A DNA stretch of 64,000 nt from Corallococcus soli (GTDB taxonomy: Bacteria > Myxococcota > Myxococcia > Myxococcales > Myxococcaceae): positions 1 through 64,000 of the forward strand of contig NZ_JAAIYO010000015.1 of assembly GCF_014930455.1 (NCBI RefSeq). The letters are read 5' to 3'. Position numbers and translations under genes: made by a program. Numbering within the stretch: the stretch's first letter is position 1; every line of letters starts with the position of its first letter. This document shows, piece by piece, positions 52,622 to 62,228 of the stretch. Below the pieces are notes generated by a model. It saw only the letters and a list, made by a program, of their open reading frames with translations, searched no databases and was not told the origin of the DNA.

Positions 52622-54046
52622 ATGGCGAAGGTCCTGGTCATCGACGATGAGACGAACCTGCGCAAGGTGCTGGCCGCCCTGCTGCGCCGCGACGGGTTCG
52701 ACGTCACCGTCGCGGAGAACGGTGAGCAGGGGCTCGCCGAGTTCCACAAGAACGGCGCGGACATCGTCGTCACCGACCTGGTGATGCCCAAGCTGGGCGG
52801 CATGGAGGTGCTCGCCGCCGTGCGCGCCGCCAACCCGGACGTGCCGGTGATCATCATCACCGCGCACGGCACCGTGGACTCCGCGGTGGAGGCCATCAAG
52901 GCCGGCGCGTTCGACTACATCACCAAGCCGTTTGATCAGGTGGAGCTGTCCTCCGTCGTGGCCAAGGCGGCCAAGACGAACGAGAGCGCCAAGCGCTCCG
53001 TGCGCGCGGACCACAAGGCGAGGTCCGCCATCATCGGCGAGTCGCCACCGATTCAAGACGTCTACAAGATCATCGACAAGGTGGCGGACACGCCCTCCAC
53101 GGTGCTGATCACCGGCGAGAGCGGCACGGGCAAGGAGCTCATCGCCACCGCGCTGCACGGGGCCTCCAGCCGCCGCGACAAGCCGTTCATCAAGATCAAC
53201 TGCGCCGCCATCCCCGCCACGCTCCTGGAGAGCGAGCTGTTCGGCTACGAGAAGGGCGCCTTCACCGGCGCCGTCACGTCCAAGCCGGGCCGCTTCGAGC
53301 TGGCCGACGAGGGCACCCTCTTCCTGGACGAGATCGGCGAGATCCCCGTCGAGATGCAGGTGAAGCTGCTGCGCGCGCTCCAGGAAGGCGAGTTCGAGCG
53401 CGTGGGCGGCATCAAGACGACGCGCGTGAACGTGCGCCTGGTGGCGGCCACCAACCGCGACCTCCAGGCGGAGATCGAAGCGGGCCGCTTCCGCAAGGAC
53501 CTGTACTACCGGCTGGCCGTGGTGCCCATCGTGCTGCCCGCCCTGCGCGAGCGCCGAGGCGACATCCCGATGCTCGCCCTGCACTTCGTGGACAAGTACA
53601 ACCGGCGCCTCAACAAGAAGATTGAAGGCATTGCCGACGACGCGCTGGCGCTGCTCCAGGCGTACGCGTGGCCGGGCAACATCCGCGAGCTGGAGAACCT
53701 CATCGAGCGCGTGCTGCTCTTCGCGGACGGCCCGTCCATCACGGCGAAGGACCTGCCGGAGCCGGTGCGCGGCGGGGCGGGCGTGCAAGCGGGGGCCTCG
53801 GTGGGCGGCTCGCTGGGCACGCTGGACGTCCCGGTGGGCGAGGTGGGCCTCAAGGACATCGTGCGCATGAAGGCCGCGGAGCTGGAGCGGGACCTCATCG
53901 TGAAGAAGCTGGATGAGACGGGCGGCAACGTCACCCGCGCCGCGCGCCTCCTGCAGATCAGCCGCAAGTCGCTCCAGACGAAGATGAAGGAGTTCGGCCT
54001 GCGTGACACCACCCCGGACGGTCAGGACGACGGCCCGGACGAGTAG
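52622..54046 (+). CDS. Sigma-54-dependent response regulator (NtrC family)
   Basis: A 474-residue activator. The receiver domain (about 3-115) has the phosphorylation site D52 in VVTDLVMP and the conserved Thr/Lys. The AAA+ domain (about 140-370) contains GESGTGKE (Walker A), the sigma-54 contact loop [15 protein letters not shown] (Walker B) and an arginine finger in [13 protein letters not shown] Fis-type DNA-binding helix-turn-helix ends the protein ([24 protein letters not shown]). It begins 20 bases after encA, so it may be on the same transcript. Its sensor kinase is not in the window. Confidence 0.95.
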   Translation: MAKVLVIDDETNLRKVLAALLRRDGFDVTVAENGEQGLAEFHKNGADIVVTDLVMPKLGGMEVLAAVRAANPDVPVIIITAHGTVDSAVEAIKAGAFDYITKPFDQVELSSVVAKAAKTNESAKRSVRADHKARSAIIGESPPIQDVYKIIDKVADTPSTVLITGESGTGKELIATALHGASSRRDKPFIKINCAAIPATLLESELFGYEKGAFTGAVTSKPGRFELADEGTLFLDEIGEIPVEMQVKLLRALQEGEFERVGGIKTTRVNVRLVAATNRDLQAEIEAGRFRKDLYYRLAVVPIVLPALRERRGDIPMLALHFVDKYNRRLNKKIEGIADDALALLQAYAWPGNIRELENLIERVLLFADGPSITAKDLPEPVRGGAGVQAGASVGGSLGTLDVPVGEVGLKDIVRMKAAELERDLIVKKLDETGGNVTRAARLLQISRKSLQTKMKEFGLRDTTPDGQDDGPDE

Positions 54047-54125
54047 CAGCCCCGGCGCGCCGAAATATCGCCGTTCCGTCGGCGGTTTCGGCCCCCGCGT
54101 ACCTTCTCACCCTCAGGGAGCTTGA

Positions 54126-55157
54126 ATGCGGCCGAATCTTCCCACCCTCGGTGGACCACCGAAGCGCAATCCCTTCGGACCGGTGGTTGCCGTCTCCGTC
54201 GTCCTCGGCGCGGCCGCGGGCGGCGTGTGGTGGTGGAAACAGCGCATGGCGGATGCTCCCATGGACGCGGCCTCGCAGGCGGCGCTGGCCGTGGACGCGG
54301 GCAGCGTGGCCCAGGCCCCCGCGGCGCCCCCCGTGCCCATGGATCCGGTGAAGGCCGCGGGCCTGGAGCGCGCGTCCATCCGCATTGAAGGCCCGCTGGA
54401 GACGGCGCTCGTCCAGGCCGCCGGCGCGGAGGTGGGCCCCGCCCTGGCCCAGGTGGTGACACGCACGCTGGTGTGGTGGGTGCGCGTACCCGGGGAGATC
54501 CTCCGGGGCGACACGCTGGACGTGCTCTTCCAGCGCCGGCCCAACGAGGAGCCGCTGGTGTACGCGGTGCGCTTCACCTCCGGCAAGACGGGCCAGACGC
54601 ACCGCGCCTACCGCTTCCAGTCCGGCCCCGAGACGACTGCCCGCTACTACGTGCCGAACGGTGACGAGCTGGAGCTGCGGATGGAGCACTCGCCCATCGA
54701 CAGCTACGAGCAGATCACCTCCCTGCTGCGGGACGGCCGGGGCCACAAGGGCGTGGACTTCCGCGCGCCGGTGGGCACGACCGTCCGGGCGCCCTTCGCG
54801 GGCGTCGTCAAGCGCAAGAACTGGAACTTCGGCAGCAACGGCAACTGCATCGAGCTGGTGGAGTCCGGGGGCAAGGGCCGCCGCGCCCTCTTCCTGCACC
54901 TGGCGGAGCTGCCCCGGTCGGTCCAGCCCGGGATGCGCGTGTCGGCGGGCCAGGTCCTGGCGCAGAGCGGCAACACGGGCCGCTCCTTCGCCCCCCACCT
55001 GCACTATCAGCTGATGCTGGGGGAGAACCGGGTCCTGGACCCCTTCGACCAGCACAAGACCTTCCGGGCCTCCCTGACGGCCACCCAGAAGGGCGCCTTC
55101 GAGGCCGAGGTCCAGCGGCTGGACGGACTGCTGGGCACGTCCGTGGCGGGCAAGTAA
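54126..55157 (+). CDS. M23 (LytM) family peptidase
   Basis: A 343-residue protein with one N-terminal membrane segment (PVVAVSVVLGAAAGGVWWW, about 18-36) facing the periplasm and an Ala/Pro spacer (about 45-75). The catalytic M23 domain lies at about 190-320. The zinc-binding motifs are complete: GHKGVDFRAP (HxxxD) and the late HLHYQLML. It should cleave peptidoglycan cross-links. A beta-rich region (about 85-180) precedes it. It is co-directional with the regulator, with GGGAG upstream of the start. Confidence 0.92.
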   Translation: MRPNLPTLGGPPKRNPFGPVVAVSVVLGAAAGGVWWWKQRMADAPMDAASQAALAVDAGSVAQAPAAPPVPMDPVKAAGLERASIRIEGPLETALVQAAGAEVGPALAQVVTRTLVWWVRVPGEILRGDTLDVLFQRRPNEEPLVYAVRFTSGKTGQTHRAYRFQSGPETTARYYVPNGDELELRMEHSPIDSYEQITSLLRDGRGHKGVDFRAPVGTTVRAPFAGVVKRKNWNFGSNGNCIELVESGGKGRRALFLHLAELPRSVQPGMRVSAGQVLAQSGNTGRSFAPHLHYQLMLGENRVLDPFDQHKTFRASLTATQKGAFEAEVQRLDGLLGTSVAGK

Positions 55158-55171
55158 CGCCCACCCATTTC

Positions 55172-55200
55172 TTGACACTCCTCCGACGGCACGGCTAGCT
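55172..55200 (+). promoter_or_regulatory. Candidate sigma-70-type promoter for the outer-membrane protein gene
   Basis: A perfect TTGACA (55172-55177), 17 bases, then CTAGCT (55195-55200), 38 bases before the ATG at 55238. The -35 matches consensus fully; the -10 is weak but of the kind common in this DNA. Confidence 0.55.
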
Positions 55201-55237
55201 GGCAGGCTCCTGGGCCGTGGGTCGTCGGAGGTTGTGG

Positions 55238-56524
55238 ATGCACAGGTTTCGAACCGTCATCGCCGCGCTGACGCTGGGTGCGCCGCTCGCCGCCAGCGCC
55301 GCGGACATCACCCGCATCGCTTCTTCCTTCGAGGATGATGATCCGTTCGATCTCTTCCTCGACGTGGGGTTCGAGCGCACGCAGACGCGCGCGAAGATCC
55401 TCCGCGAGCAGCTCGGAAGCGGGGGGGAGCTCCGGGAGGTCAACGAGCTCTGGTACAAGGGCGTGGACGCGCGGCTGAACCTGGCGCTCGCGTTCGGCCT
55501 CTGGAAGGACCTGGAGTTCAACTTCAAGCTGCCCATCGTCTTCCAGCAGAACGAGAGCTGGGAGTTCGTGTCCGGCACGGGCCAGAGCAACTCCAGCATC
55601 ACCAACAGCTGCTTCAACGCGGACGGTTCTCCGTACTCGTCGGAAGGCTGCGTGGGTCGGCTCTTCAGCATGCCGCAGGAGAGCTACCGGGGCGGGATGG
55701 GCAACATCCACTTCGGGCTGGCGTACGCCTTCTTTAACCAGGAGAAGGACAGCACGAAGCCCACGTGGATCATCGGCATCGACTACGAGGCGCCCACCGC
55801 CAAGCAGCGCGACCCGAGCGTGGACACCACCGACCCGGACGGGGACCGTGGCAACGTGGGCGACCGCGTCCACAAGTACCAGCTCTACACGTCCTTCTCG
55901 CGACGCATGGGCGCGGCGGACCCGTACTTCAAGGCCTACCACACCATCCCGGTGCGCGGCCCGAAGGCCTACTCCAACTGCGATCAGCGCATCACGAACC
56001 CGCCCAACCTGCCCAACCTGGGCGCCCCGGGCAACTGCGGCCAGGGTCCGTGGAGCCGCCAGGAGACGGGCATCCAGGCCCCCTCGCAGACGGGCATCCT
56101 CTTCGGCGTGGAGCTGGTGCCCTTCGAGAGCGCGGCCAAGGCCCAGAAGTTCACGGTGGACGCGCGCCTCATGGGCAACTACGTGGGCCGCGGCCGGTAC
56201 TACAACGAGCTGAGCTCCGCGCTGCGCAAGCTGCTCACCTCGGAGGACTACCTGCAGGTGGGTGGCCAGATCGGCGTCACTGCTCGCGCCGCGCAGGCCT
56301 TCACCATCCGCGCCTCCGGCAACTTCCTCTACAACACGGACCACCTGCTCACGTCGGAGACCCTCGGTCAGGACCTGAACGGCGATGGCACCGTGGACGC
56401 CAACCCGGGTTCGCCGGAGCTGAACCCCACGTTCGACTGGCGCTACGACCTGGCGTCCCGCCGCTTCCGGGCCATCCAGAGCACCACGTTCCGCTTCGAC
56501 CTGGGCGCCAGCTTCGCCTTCTAG
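55238..56524 (+). CDS. Outer-membrane beta-barrel protein
   Basis: A 428-residue exported protein. The signal peptide MHRFRTVIAALTLGAPLAASAA is cleaved before ADITRIASSFEDDDPFDLFLDVGFER. The rest shows alternating hydrophobic strands rich in aromatic residues, long loops with Asp/Asn/Gly, and a C-terminal Phe (LGASFAF), the outer-membrane insertion signal. No family name recognised; transport or structural roles are possible. ATG 55238 has GGAGG ten bases upstream. It has its own promoter candidate. Confidence 0.82.
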   Translation: MHRFRTVIAALTLGAPLAASAADITRIASSFEDDDPFDLFLDVGFERTQTRAKILREQLGSGGELREVNELWYKGVDARLNLALAFGLWKDLEFNFKLPIVFQQNESWEFVSGTGQSNSSITNSCFNADGSPYSSEGCVGRLFSMPQESYRGGMGNIHFGLAYAFFNQEKDSTKPTWIIGIDYEAPTAKQRDPSVDTTDPDGDRGNVGDRVHKYQLYTSFSRRMGAADPYFKAYHTIPVRGPKAYSNCDQRITNPPNLPNLGAPGNCGQGPWSRQETGIQAPSQTGILFGVELVPFESAAKAQKFTVDARLMGNYVGRGRYYNELSSALRKLLTSEDYLQVGGQIGVTARAAQAFTIRASGNFLYNTDHLLTSETLGQDLNGDGTVDANPGSPELNPTFDWRYDLASRRFRAIQSTTFRFDLGASFAF

Positions 56525-56550
56525 GAGCGGCGCCCCTGGAGCAGCGGCCG

Positions 56551-57384
56551 CTACCGCTGCTTCAGGCCCAGGCCCATCCGGTACACCTCCTGGCCGGGCC
56601 ACCCCGCGCGGCGGGCCAGCTCGGTGCTCAGGGGCTTGAGCTTCTCCCCACGCTCCAGGCCGGACTCCAGCGCACGACGCACCTCTTCCTCGCTCCAGCG
56701 CTGCTCGCCCGTGCGCCCCTCCACCACGATGACCACCTCGCCCCGGGTCTCCTCGGCGGCGTAGCGGGCCACCAGGGCGGACAGCGGGCCCCGGACGAAC
56801 TCCTCGTGCAGCTTGGTCAGCTCCCGCGCCACGCACGCGCGCCGGTCCCCCCAGGCCTCCTGGAGGTCGGCCAGCGTCTCTCCCAGGCGGCGCGGGGACT
56901 CGTAGAGCACGCAGGTGGCGGACAGGGGCGCCACCTCGTCCAGCATGGCCCGGCGCTCCGGCCCCTTGCGCGGCAGGAAGCCCAGGAAGTGGAAGCGGCC
57001 CGTGGGCAGTCCGGACGCGCTCAGCGCCGCCACGAGGGCCGTCGCCCCGGGAATCGGCTCCACCTTCAGGCCACGCTCCAGGGCTTCGGCCACCAGCTTC
57101 TCGCCCGGGTCGCTGATGCCAGGGCTGCCGGCGTCGGTGATGAGCGCGCAGTCCTCCCCTGCTTCGATGCGGTCCAGGATGCGCCCGGCGCGCTGGCCCT
57201 CCGCGAAGGCGGGCAGGCTCACCAGGTCCTTCCCGGTGATGCCGAAGTGATCCAATAGGATGCGTGAGTGCCGGGTGTCCTCGCATGCGAGGAAGCCCGC
57301 CGTGCGCAGCACTTCCAGGGCCCGGGCGGTGACATCCCCCAGGTTCCCGATGGGCGTGGCCACGAGGTAGAGCGTTGCAGCCAA
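56551..57384 (-). CDS. rsmI: 16S rRNA 2'-O-ribose C1402 methyltransferase
   Basis: A 277-residue SAM-dependent enzyme of the tetrapyrrole-methylase fold. Family landmarks are LYLVATPIGNLGD, the middle ITDAGSPGISDPG and PGATALVAALSASGLP, and ELTKLHEEFVRG. It starts with TTG (57384), preceded by GAGGA at seven bases; no ATG or GTG fits. It lies ten bases after yraN, the same neighbour as in E. coli. Confidence 0.95.
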   Translation of the reverse strand: MAATLYLVATPIGNLGDVTARALEVLRTAGFLACEDTRHSRILLDHFGITGKDLVSLPAFAEGQRAGRILDRIEAGEDCALITDAGSPGISDPGEKLVAEALERGLKVEPIPGATALVAALSASGLPTGRFHFLGFLPRKGPERRAMLDEVAPLSATCVLYESPRRLGETLADLQEAWGDRRACVARELTKLHEEFVRGPLSALVARYAAEETRGEVVIVVEGRTGEQRWSEEEVRRALESGLERGEKLKPLSTELARRAGWPGQEVYRMGLGLKQR

Positions 57385-57394
57385 GGACAGGTCC

Positions 57395-57760
57395 TCACAT
57401 GCCGGCGTCGAAGGCGGCGGGGATGTGTTCCACCCGGGCGGCTTCGCCCCGGCCCACGACGGAGATGACGTCGAAGCGCACCATGCGCCCGTCGATGCCG
57501 TTCTGGAAGAGATAGTGCAACGCGGCCTTCACCACCCGACGCTGCTTGGCGAAGGACACCGTGTGCGCCGGGTCCCCCCACACCGCCGAGGCGCGCATCC
57601 GCACCTCCACGAAGGCGATGACTTCCTCGCGCTCCGCCACGATGTCCAGCTCACCGTAGCGGCACGTCCAGTTGCGCGCCCTCACCCGGAAGCCTTGCGA
57701 CTCCAGCAGGCGCACACCCTCTTCTTCCGCTGCGTCCCCCGACTCCCGCCTCGTCCCCAT
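57395..57760 (-). CDS. yraN: YraN family (UPF0102) nuclease-like protein
   Basis: A 121-residue restriction-endonuclease-like fold. The core is AARNWTCRYGELDIVA with Asp in GELD and EVR of FVEVRMRAS in place of the common EVKxR. The Arg-rich N-terminus is normal for the family. It lies between the YhaN-like gene (37 bases upstream) and rsmI, all on one strand. Its role is unproven; relatives are linked to DNA uptake or repair. Confidence 0.9.
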   Translation of the reverse strand: MGTRRESGDAAEEEGVRLLESQGFRVRARNWTCRYGELDIVAEREEVIAFVEVRMRASAVWGDPAHTVSFAKQRRVVKAALHYLFQNGIDGRMVRFDVISVVGRGEAARVEHIPAAFDAGM

Positions 57761-57797
57761 CCCGCCCCCGCTGCCCGCAGAGCACTTCCGGCAGCGG

Positions 57798-59702
57798 CTA
57801 CACGTTAACGGTGCCGTCCGACATCTGGGCGAAGCCGGGGTGGGCGGTGACGTGCAGGACCTGCGTCAGCGTGCCCAGGTGCTTGAGCATGCGCGCCACC
57901 AGGGGCAGCTTCGCCTCGTCCACGCCGGTGAGCACGTCGTCCAGCAGGAAGGGCCGCTTCACCCGGGCGCACGTCTTCTCCACCACCGTCATGCGCAGCG
58001 CCAGGTAGTAGAGATCCAGGTCCTTGGGAGGCAGCTCGCCCACCGGGATGCGGCTGTTCTGCGTGAGCGCGAAGGCATTGCCCTCGCGGTCCCACTCCAC
58101 GCCCTGGTAGCGCCGGTCGGTGAGCGCGGTGAGGTACTGGACGCAGCGGTCCTTCAGGAGCGCCTGCACCGACAACAAATCCGACGTGAGCACGTCCGCG
58201 GCCTGCGACAGCACCACCGGAGAGGGATCCTCCAGCGGATCCACCGGAGCCGGGGCCTGCCCGGGAGCCGTCGCGACCGGCACGGGCGGCGCCTTTGCCA
58301 GCGCGATGGACTCCTTCAGGCGGCCCAGCTCGCGCTCCACCTCGCGCAGGTCGCGCACGTAGGTGCCCTTGGCGGTCAGCTCCGCGTTGAGCTCCTCCTG
58401 CTGCACGCGCATCTCCTGCCCCTGGCGCAGGGCGTCCTGGTACTCGGCGGACGCCTCGAACTCCTCCAGTTGGGTCTGCAGCTCGCCCAGGCGGATGCCC
58501 AGCAGGTCCTTCTTCTCCAGCGCGGGGGCGATCTCGTCGAGCGTCTCCACGTCCAGGGCCTTGATGGCCATACGCACCGGCGCGTCCTCGACCTCGAACT
58601 CGTCGAGGATCTTCTTCTCCCGCGCGCCCTTGCGGTTGTCCTTGGTGCCCCGGCGGGTGGCCTTCTGCAGGTCGTCCACGTAGCGCAGCGCCATCAGCGC
58701 GGCCGTGCCGAAGGCCGGGATGTTGAGCAGCGCCAGGTAGCGCCACATGGGCGCGCCCACGGAGCTGAAGCCCAGGCCCACGCTGAGCCCCAGGAAGAGC
58801 ACGCCCGACCCCAGGCCGCCCCAGAAGTAGCGGTTCTGGGTGAGCGGCGGCACCTTCAACGCCGCGTCCTCCAGCTCCGGGTCGCGATCCGTCTCCAGCC
58901 GCGCCAGCGCCTCGTCCCGCCGCGCCACCGCCTTCGGGTGCCGCTTCACACGCGTGAGGATGTCCTGCGGCAGGCCCAGAGACTCCGGAGAAGGCGCCGC
59001 GCGCCAGGCCGCCTCCGCCTCCACGATGGCGGCCTTGAGGCCCTCGCCACCCCGGAGCTTCGAGTCGGCCTCGAAGATGAGCGACGACAGCTCATCCACT
59101 TTGAACTGGAGCTGATCCACCTCGCGGGAGACGAGGACCTCCTTCTCCAGCGCCTTCACCTTCGCCTCGGCGGCCTGGATGTCCTCCGCGGGCCGCACCG
59201 CGCTGGCCGTCGCCAACGACGGCGTGCTGCCGGAGGCCCTCGCGGCGACCACCTGCGCGGACGCCTTGCGAGGCCGACGCGACGGCAGCATCACCAGTTG
59301 GAGGCAATACACCTGTTCGAACGTGGTGCGCGGCGGCAGGCCCGCCTGGCCCCGCAGGTACTGGTTGATCTCCGCCGTGTCCGACGACATCAGCTCCGGC
59401 TGGCTGGTGGTGGGATTCAGCCGGTGCAGCGAACCGGATCCACCCAGCTCGCGCAGCACCCGGTACGTCATCCCATCCTGGCCCACGAACGTGAGCGCGG
59501 CCTTGCCGGAGCGGCCGCCCGAGCCCACGAAGCTGGAGTCACCGCCGCGGCCATCCGAGAACAGCAGCGACAGCGACAGGCCCGCCAGCGGCAACACGTC
59601 CGCCGTCGGCGGCTTGAGGATGAGGTACCCGGTCTTCAACGGGAAACGGCCAGCGGGGGAAAACCCGCGGACGTTTTGGATGGCAACCTCGACGAAGTGC
59701 AT
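57798..59702 (-). CDS. YhaN/SMC-like ATPase-related protein with degenerate Walker A
   Basis: A 634-residue protein built like an SMC/Rad50/YhaN ATPase. The N-terminal lobe is MHFVEVAIQNVRGFSPAGRF. Coiled coil covers about 165-270 and 385-470, interrupted by two membrane helices (YFWGGLGSGVLFLGLSVGL and YLALLNIPAFGTAALMAL, about 290-340). A C-terminal lobe has Walker B RPFLLDDVLTGVD and a switch His (VTAHPG). The expected GxNGSGKS loop after the first strand is replaced by KPPTADVLPL. No other GKS/T is seen except GRSGKAAL. It may bind DNA ends or membranes without normal ATPase activity. First gene of a unit with yraN and rsmI. Confidence 0.75.
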   Translation of the reverse strand: MHFVEVAIQNVRGFSPAGRFPLKTGYLILKPPTADVLPLAGLSLSLLFSDGRGGDSSFVGSGGRSGKAALTFVGQDGMTYRVLRELGGSGSLHRLNPTTSQPELMSSDTAEINQYLRGQAGLPPRTTFEQVYCLQLVMLPSRRPRKASAQVVAARASGSTPSLATASAVRPAEDIQAAEAKVKALEKEVLVSREVDQLQFKVDELSSLIFEADSKLRGGEGLKAAIVEAEAAWRAAPSPESLGLPQDILTRVKRHPKAVARRDEALARLETDRDPELEDAALKVPPLTQNRYFWGGLGSGVLFLGLSVGLGFSSVGAPMWRYLALLNIPAFGTAALMALRYVDDLQKATRRGTKDNRKGAREKKILDEFEVEDAPVRMAIKALDVETLDEIAPALEKKDLLGIRLGELQTQLEEFEASAEYQDALRQGQEMRVQQEELNAELTAKGTYVRDLREVERELGRLKESIALAKAPPVPVATAPGQAPAPVDPLEDPSPVVLSQAADVLTSDLLSVQALLKDRCVQYLTALTDRRYQGVEWDREGNAFALTQNSRIPVGELPPKDLDLYYLALRMTVVEKTCARVKRPFLLDDVLTGVDEAKLPLVARMLKHLGTLTQVLHVTAHPGFAQMSDGTVNV

Positions 59703-59726
59703 GGCGTGCGCAGTCTAGCCCGAACG

Positions 59727-59758
59727 AAAAAAGGAGCGTCCAGTGACGGACGCTCCTT
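59727..59758 (-). terminator. Rho-independent terminator of rplS
   Basis: A perfect 11-bp stem (59758-59748 with 59741-59731) with a 6-base loop is followed leftward by TTTT, giving six Ts in a row with the stem end. Confidence 0.92.
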
Positions 59759-59803
59759 CTCGCACGCGGCGGTGAAGGCCGCGAGAGGGTTTCTGGGGAC
59801 CTA

Positions 59804-60202
59804 CTAGCCCTGGGCTGCGGCGAGCTTGGCGGCCTTCTTCGCGGCGCGCTCCGGGTCCACCTGCACGTCGACGCGAGAGGCCTTGCCCTTCAGCTCGCGG
59901 AGGTAGAAGAGGCGCTTGCGGTTCACGTCGCCGCGGGTGAGGACCTCGATCTTCTCGTAGCGGGGGCTGTGGAGGGGGAAGATGCGCTCCACGCCGACGC
60001 CGAAGGACATCTTGCGCACGGTGAACGTGGCGCGGTTGGTGCCCTTGGTCTTGCGGATGACCACGCCCTCGAAGGCCTGCACGCGCTCCTTCTCGCCTTC
60101 CTTGACCTTCCAGTGGACGCGAACGGAATCACCCGTACGGAACTGGGTGAGGTCCTGGCGCAGGAACTTGTTTTCGACGTGCTGAATGAGGCTGCGGCGC
60201 AT
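59804..60202 (-). CDS. rplS: 50S ribosomal protein L19
   Basis: A 132-residue protein with the conserved [25 protein letters not shown]-type core and [21 protein letters not shown]. It sits at the 30S-50S interface. The C-terminal ~15 residues form a Lys/Ala extension. It is separated from trmD by 117 bases, with its own promoter candidate, and ends at a strong terminator. Confidence 0.98.
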   Translation of the reverse strand: MRRSLIQHVENKFLRQDLTQFRTGDSVRVHWKVKEGEKERVQAFEGVVIRKTKGTNRATFTVRKMSFGVGVERIFPLHSPRYEKIEVLTRGDVNRKRLFYLRELKGKASRVDVQVDPERAAKKAAKLAAAQG

Positions 60203-60255
60203 GACGACTCCAAAAAGCGGAACTTGACGCGCAGGGCGCGTGGAAAGAGCGGGCC

Positions 60256-60284
60256 GTACTAGCAGAGACTGCCGTGTCGGACAA
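60256..60284 (-). promoter_or_regulatory. Candidate promoter for rplS
   Basis: Reading leftward: TTGTCC (60284-60279), 17 bases, TAGTAC (60261-60256), 53 bases before the rplS start. Both boxes and spacing fit a housekeeping promoter. Confidence 0.6.
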
Positions 60285-60319
60285 GCCCGCTTCGAAGGGT
60301 TCCGCGAGGACGCGCAGGG

Positions 60320-61057
60320 TTACAACTCTTCCTCACCCCTGGCGAGCAATTTCTGATCCGCCTTGCCGAACTCCAGGCGCGAATACAGATCGGGACGCCG
60401 CGCCTGCGTGAGCTTGATGGCCTTCCAGCGACGCCAGCGCGCGATCCTGGCGTGATCGCCGGACTGGAGGACGGCCGGGACCTCGACGCCCCGGAAGACG
60501 GGCGGCCGGGTGTAGTGCGGGTACTCGAGCAGGCCCTCCTCGAAGCTCTCCGCCACCGAGGACGCCTCGTTGCCCAGCACCCCCGGCACCAGCCGCGTCA
60601 CGGCGTCCACCACCGCCATGGCCGCGACCTCGCCGCCCGTGAGCACGAAGTCGCCCAGGGACAGCTCGCCGTCCAGGTAGGGCATCACCCGTTCGTCCAC
60701 GCCCTCGTACCGGCCGCAGACGAGGATCAGCCCGGCCTCGTGCCGCACCAGCTCGCGCGCGGTGGTCTGGGTGAAGACGGGGCCGCGGGGGCTCATCAGC
60801 AGCACCTTCGCGCCGGGCAGGCGGGCCCGCGCGGCCTCGATGGCGGCCACCAGCGGTTCGGGCTTCATCACCATGCCGGCGCCCCCGCCGTAGGGCGAGT
60901 CGTCGGTGACGTGGTGCTTGCCCACGGCGAAGTCGCGCACGTCGGTGAGCGTGACGCGGAAGAGCCCCTTCTCCTGCGCCTTCCCGAGGATGCTCGCGCC
61001 CAGATAGCCGGACAGCATCCCCGGGAACAGCGTGAGGATCTCCACGGGGTAACTCAC
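60320..61057 (-). CDS. trmD: tRNA (guanine-N1-)-methyltransferase
   Basis: A 245-residue SPOUT-class enzyme that makes m1G37. The trefoil-knot signature is present: [15 protein letters not shown], then [18 protein letters not shown], and [12 protein letters not shown] near residue 60. The start is GTG and overlaps the rimM stop by four bases. Standard neighbour of rimM and rplS. Confidence 0.97.
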   Translation of the reverse strand: MSYPVEILTLFPGMLSGYLGASILGKAQEKGLFRVTLTDVRDFAVGKHHVTDDSPYGGGAGMVMKPEPLVAAIEAARARLPGAKVLLMSPRGPVFTQTTARELVRHEAGLILVCGRYEGVDERVMPYLDGELSLGDFVLTGGEVAAMAVVDAVTRLVPGVLGNEASSVAESFEEGLLEYPHYTRPPVFRGVEVPAVLQSGDHARIARWRRWKAIKLTQARRPDLYSRLEFGKADQKLLARGEEEL

Positions 61058-61599
61058 CCCGCGTCTCCGTCGTCGCGCCCCTCGACCTCCAGGTATTCAG
61101 GGGGGCGGATCACGATGCGCCCCGCCGCGATGTCCACCGACGGAACGAACTCGTCCGCGAAGGGCACCACCAGCTCCGGACGGCCCTTCGCGCGGATCAC
61201 CAGGTTGGGCACCTCGCCGGTGGCCCAGACCTCTTCCACGGTGCCCAGGGACGTGCCCTGCTCGTCCACGGCGGCGAGCCCCACGAGGTCGCCCTGGAAG
61301 AACTCGCCCTCCTCGGGCGGCTCCAGGTCCTCGCGGTAGACGAACACCTTCGAACCCACCAGGGCCTCGGCGGCGACGCGCGTCTCCACGCCCTCGAAGC
61401 CCAGCAGGTCCTCCTTGTTCGCGCCGCGGAAGGACTCCACCACCATCTCGCGCTCCTCACCGGAGCGCAGACGCAGGCGGACACGCTCGACGGTGCCGAG
61501 CGTCTCCGAGGCGGGGTCGAAGCTGCGGACCGCCACCTCGCCCTTCAGGCCGTGCGCGCGGGCCACATAGCCCAGCTCCAGACAGGTGGATGCGCTCAC
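61054..61599 (-). CDS. rimM: 16S rRNA processing protein RimM
   Basis: A 181-residue ribosome maturation factor. An N-terminal RimM barrel ([20 protein letters not shown]) is followed by a C-terminal PRC-barrel ([22 protein letters not shown], then [20 protein letters not shown]). It aids 30S head assembly with S19. Both ends overlap neighbours by GTGA, so khpA, rimM and trmD are coupled in translation. Confidence 0.96.
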   Translation of the reverse strand: MSASTCLELGYVARAHGLKGEVAVRSFDPASETLGTVERVRLRLRSGEEREMVVESFRGANKEDLLGFEGVETRVAAEALVGSKVFVYREDLEPPEEGEFFQGDLVGLAAVDEQGTSLGTVEEVWATGEVPNLVIRAKGRPELVVPFADEFVPSVDIAAGRIVIRPPEYLEVEGRDDGDAG

Positions 61600-61880
61600 C
61601 GCGCGGCGTCCGGAGCTGGCGGCACCGCGGGCGAGCCCGGGGCGCGGCGATCGTCGAGAATCTCCAGGCGGACCTTCTGGCCCTGCTTCTGGGCGGCGGC
61701 GTTGAGCAGCGTCCGGAGGGCGTTCACCGTGCGCCCATCACGACCGATGACCTTGCCGACGTCCTCGGGGGCGACCTTCAGCTCATAGAGCTGGCCGCCA
61801 TCCGCCTCGGAGATGCGCAGGGCGACCTGGTCCGGTTGATCGACCAGGGCCTTCGCCAGATACGTGAGCAGCGGCTCCAC
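61596..61880 (-). CDS. khpA: KH-domain RNA-binding protein (KhpA)
   Basis: A 94-residue single KH domain with the GxxG loop inside VGKVIGRDGRTVNALRTLL. It starts at GTG, without a strong ribosome-binding site, 23 bases after rpsP. The Pro/Ala-rich C-terminal ~15 residues extend beyond the fold. It lies in its conserved place between rpsP and rimM. Confidence 0.93.
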   Translation of the reverse strand: MEPLLTYLAKALVDQPDQVALRISEADGGQLYELKVAPEDVGKVIGRDGRTVNALRTLLNAAAQKQGQKVRLEILDDRRAPGSPAVPPAPDAAR

Positions 61881-61903
61881 GTCTTGTCCAGACGGGGGCG
61901 AGC

Positions 61904-62164
61904 TCAGGCGGTGGTCGCCGGGGCCTGCTTCTTCGCCGTCTTGATCAGGTCCGCGACCGTCTCCGAGGGCAGCGCGCCGCTCTTGAGCCAGTAGTTCAGC
62001 CGCTCCTCGTTGAACTGCACCTTCGCGGGGCTGTGGTTGGGGTCGTAGGAGCCGACCTGCTCCAGGAACTTGCCGTCGCGCGGGCTGCGCGAGTCGGTGG
62101 CAACCACATGGTAGTACGGCATCTTCTTGGCGCCCGCGCGGGCAAGACGGAGGACAACGGCCAT
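61904..62164 (-). CDS. rpsP: 30S ribosomal protein S16
   Basis: An 86-residue protein with VVLRLARAGAKKMPYYHVVATDSRSPRDG-type start and LEQVGSYDPN, the family signature. The ATG has GGAG seven bases upstream. First gene of the rpsP-khpA-rimM-trmD-rplS block. Confidence 0.98.
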   Translation of the reverse strand: MAVVLRLARAGAKKMPYYHVVATDSRSPRDGKFLEQVGSYDPNHSPAKVQFNEERLNYWLKSGALPSETVADLIKTAKKQAPATTA

Positions 62165-62209
62165 GGAACGCTCCAGCGAACAGGTGACTTCAACAGTAAC
62201 AGGCGGAGG

Positions 62210-62228
62210 GGGGCGCTCTTAGCGCCCC
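62210..62228. promoter_or_regulatory. Perfect 8-bp dyad overlapping the rpsP -10 box
   Basis: GGGGCGCT, 3-nt spacer, AGCGCCCC. It covers the whole candidate -10. No T-run follows on either strand, so it looks more like an operator or start-site hairpin than a terminator for rlmN. Confidence 0.5.
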
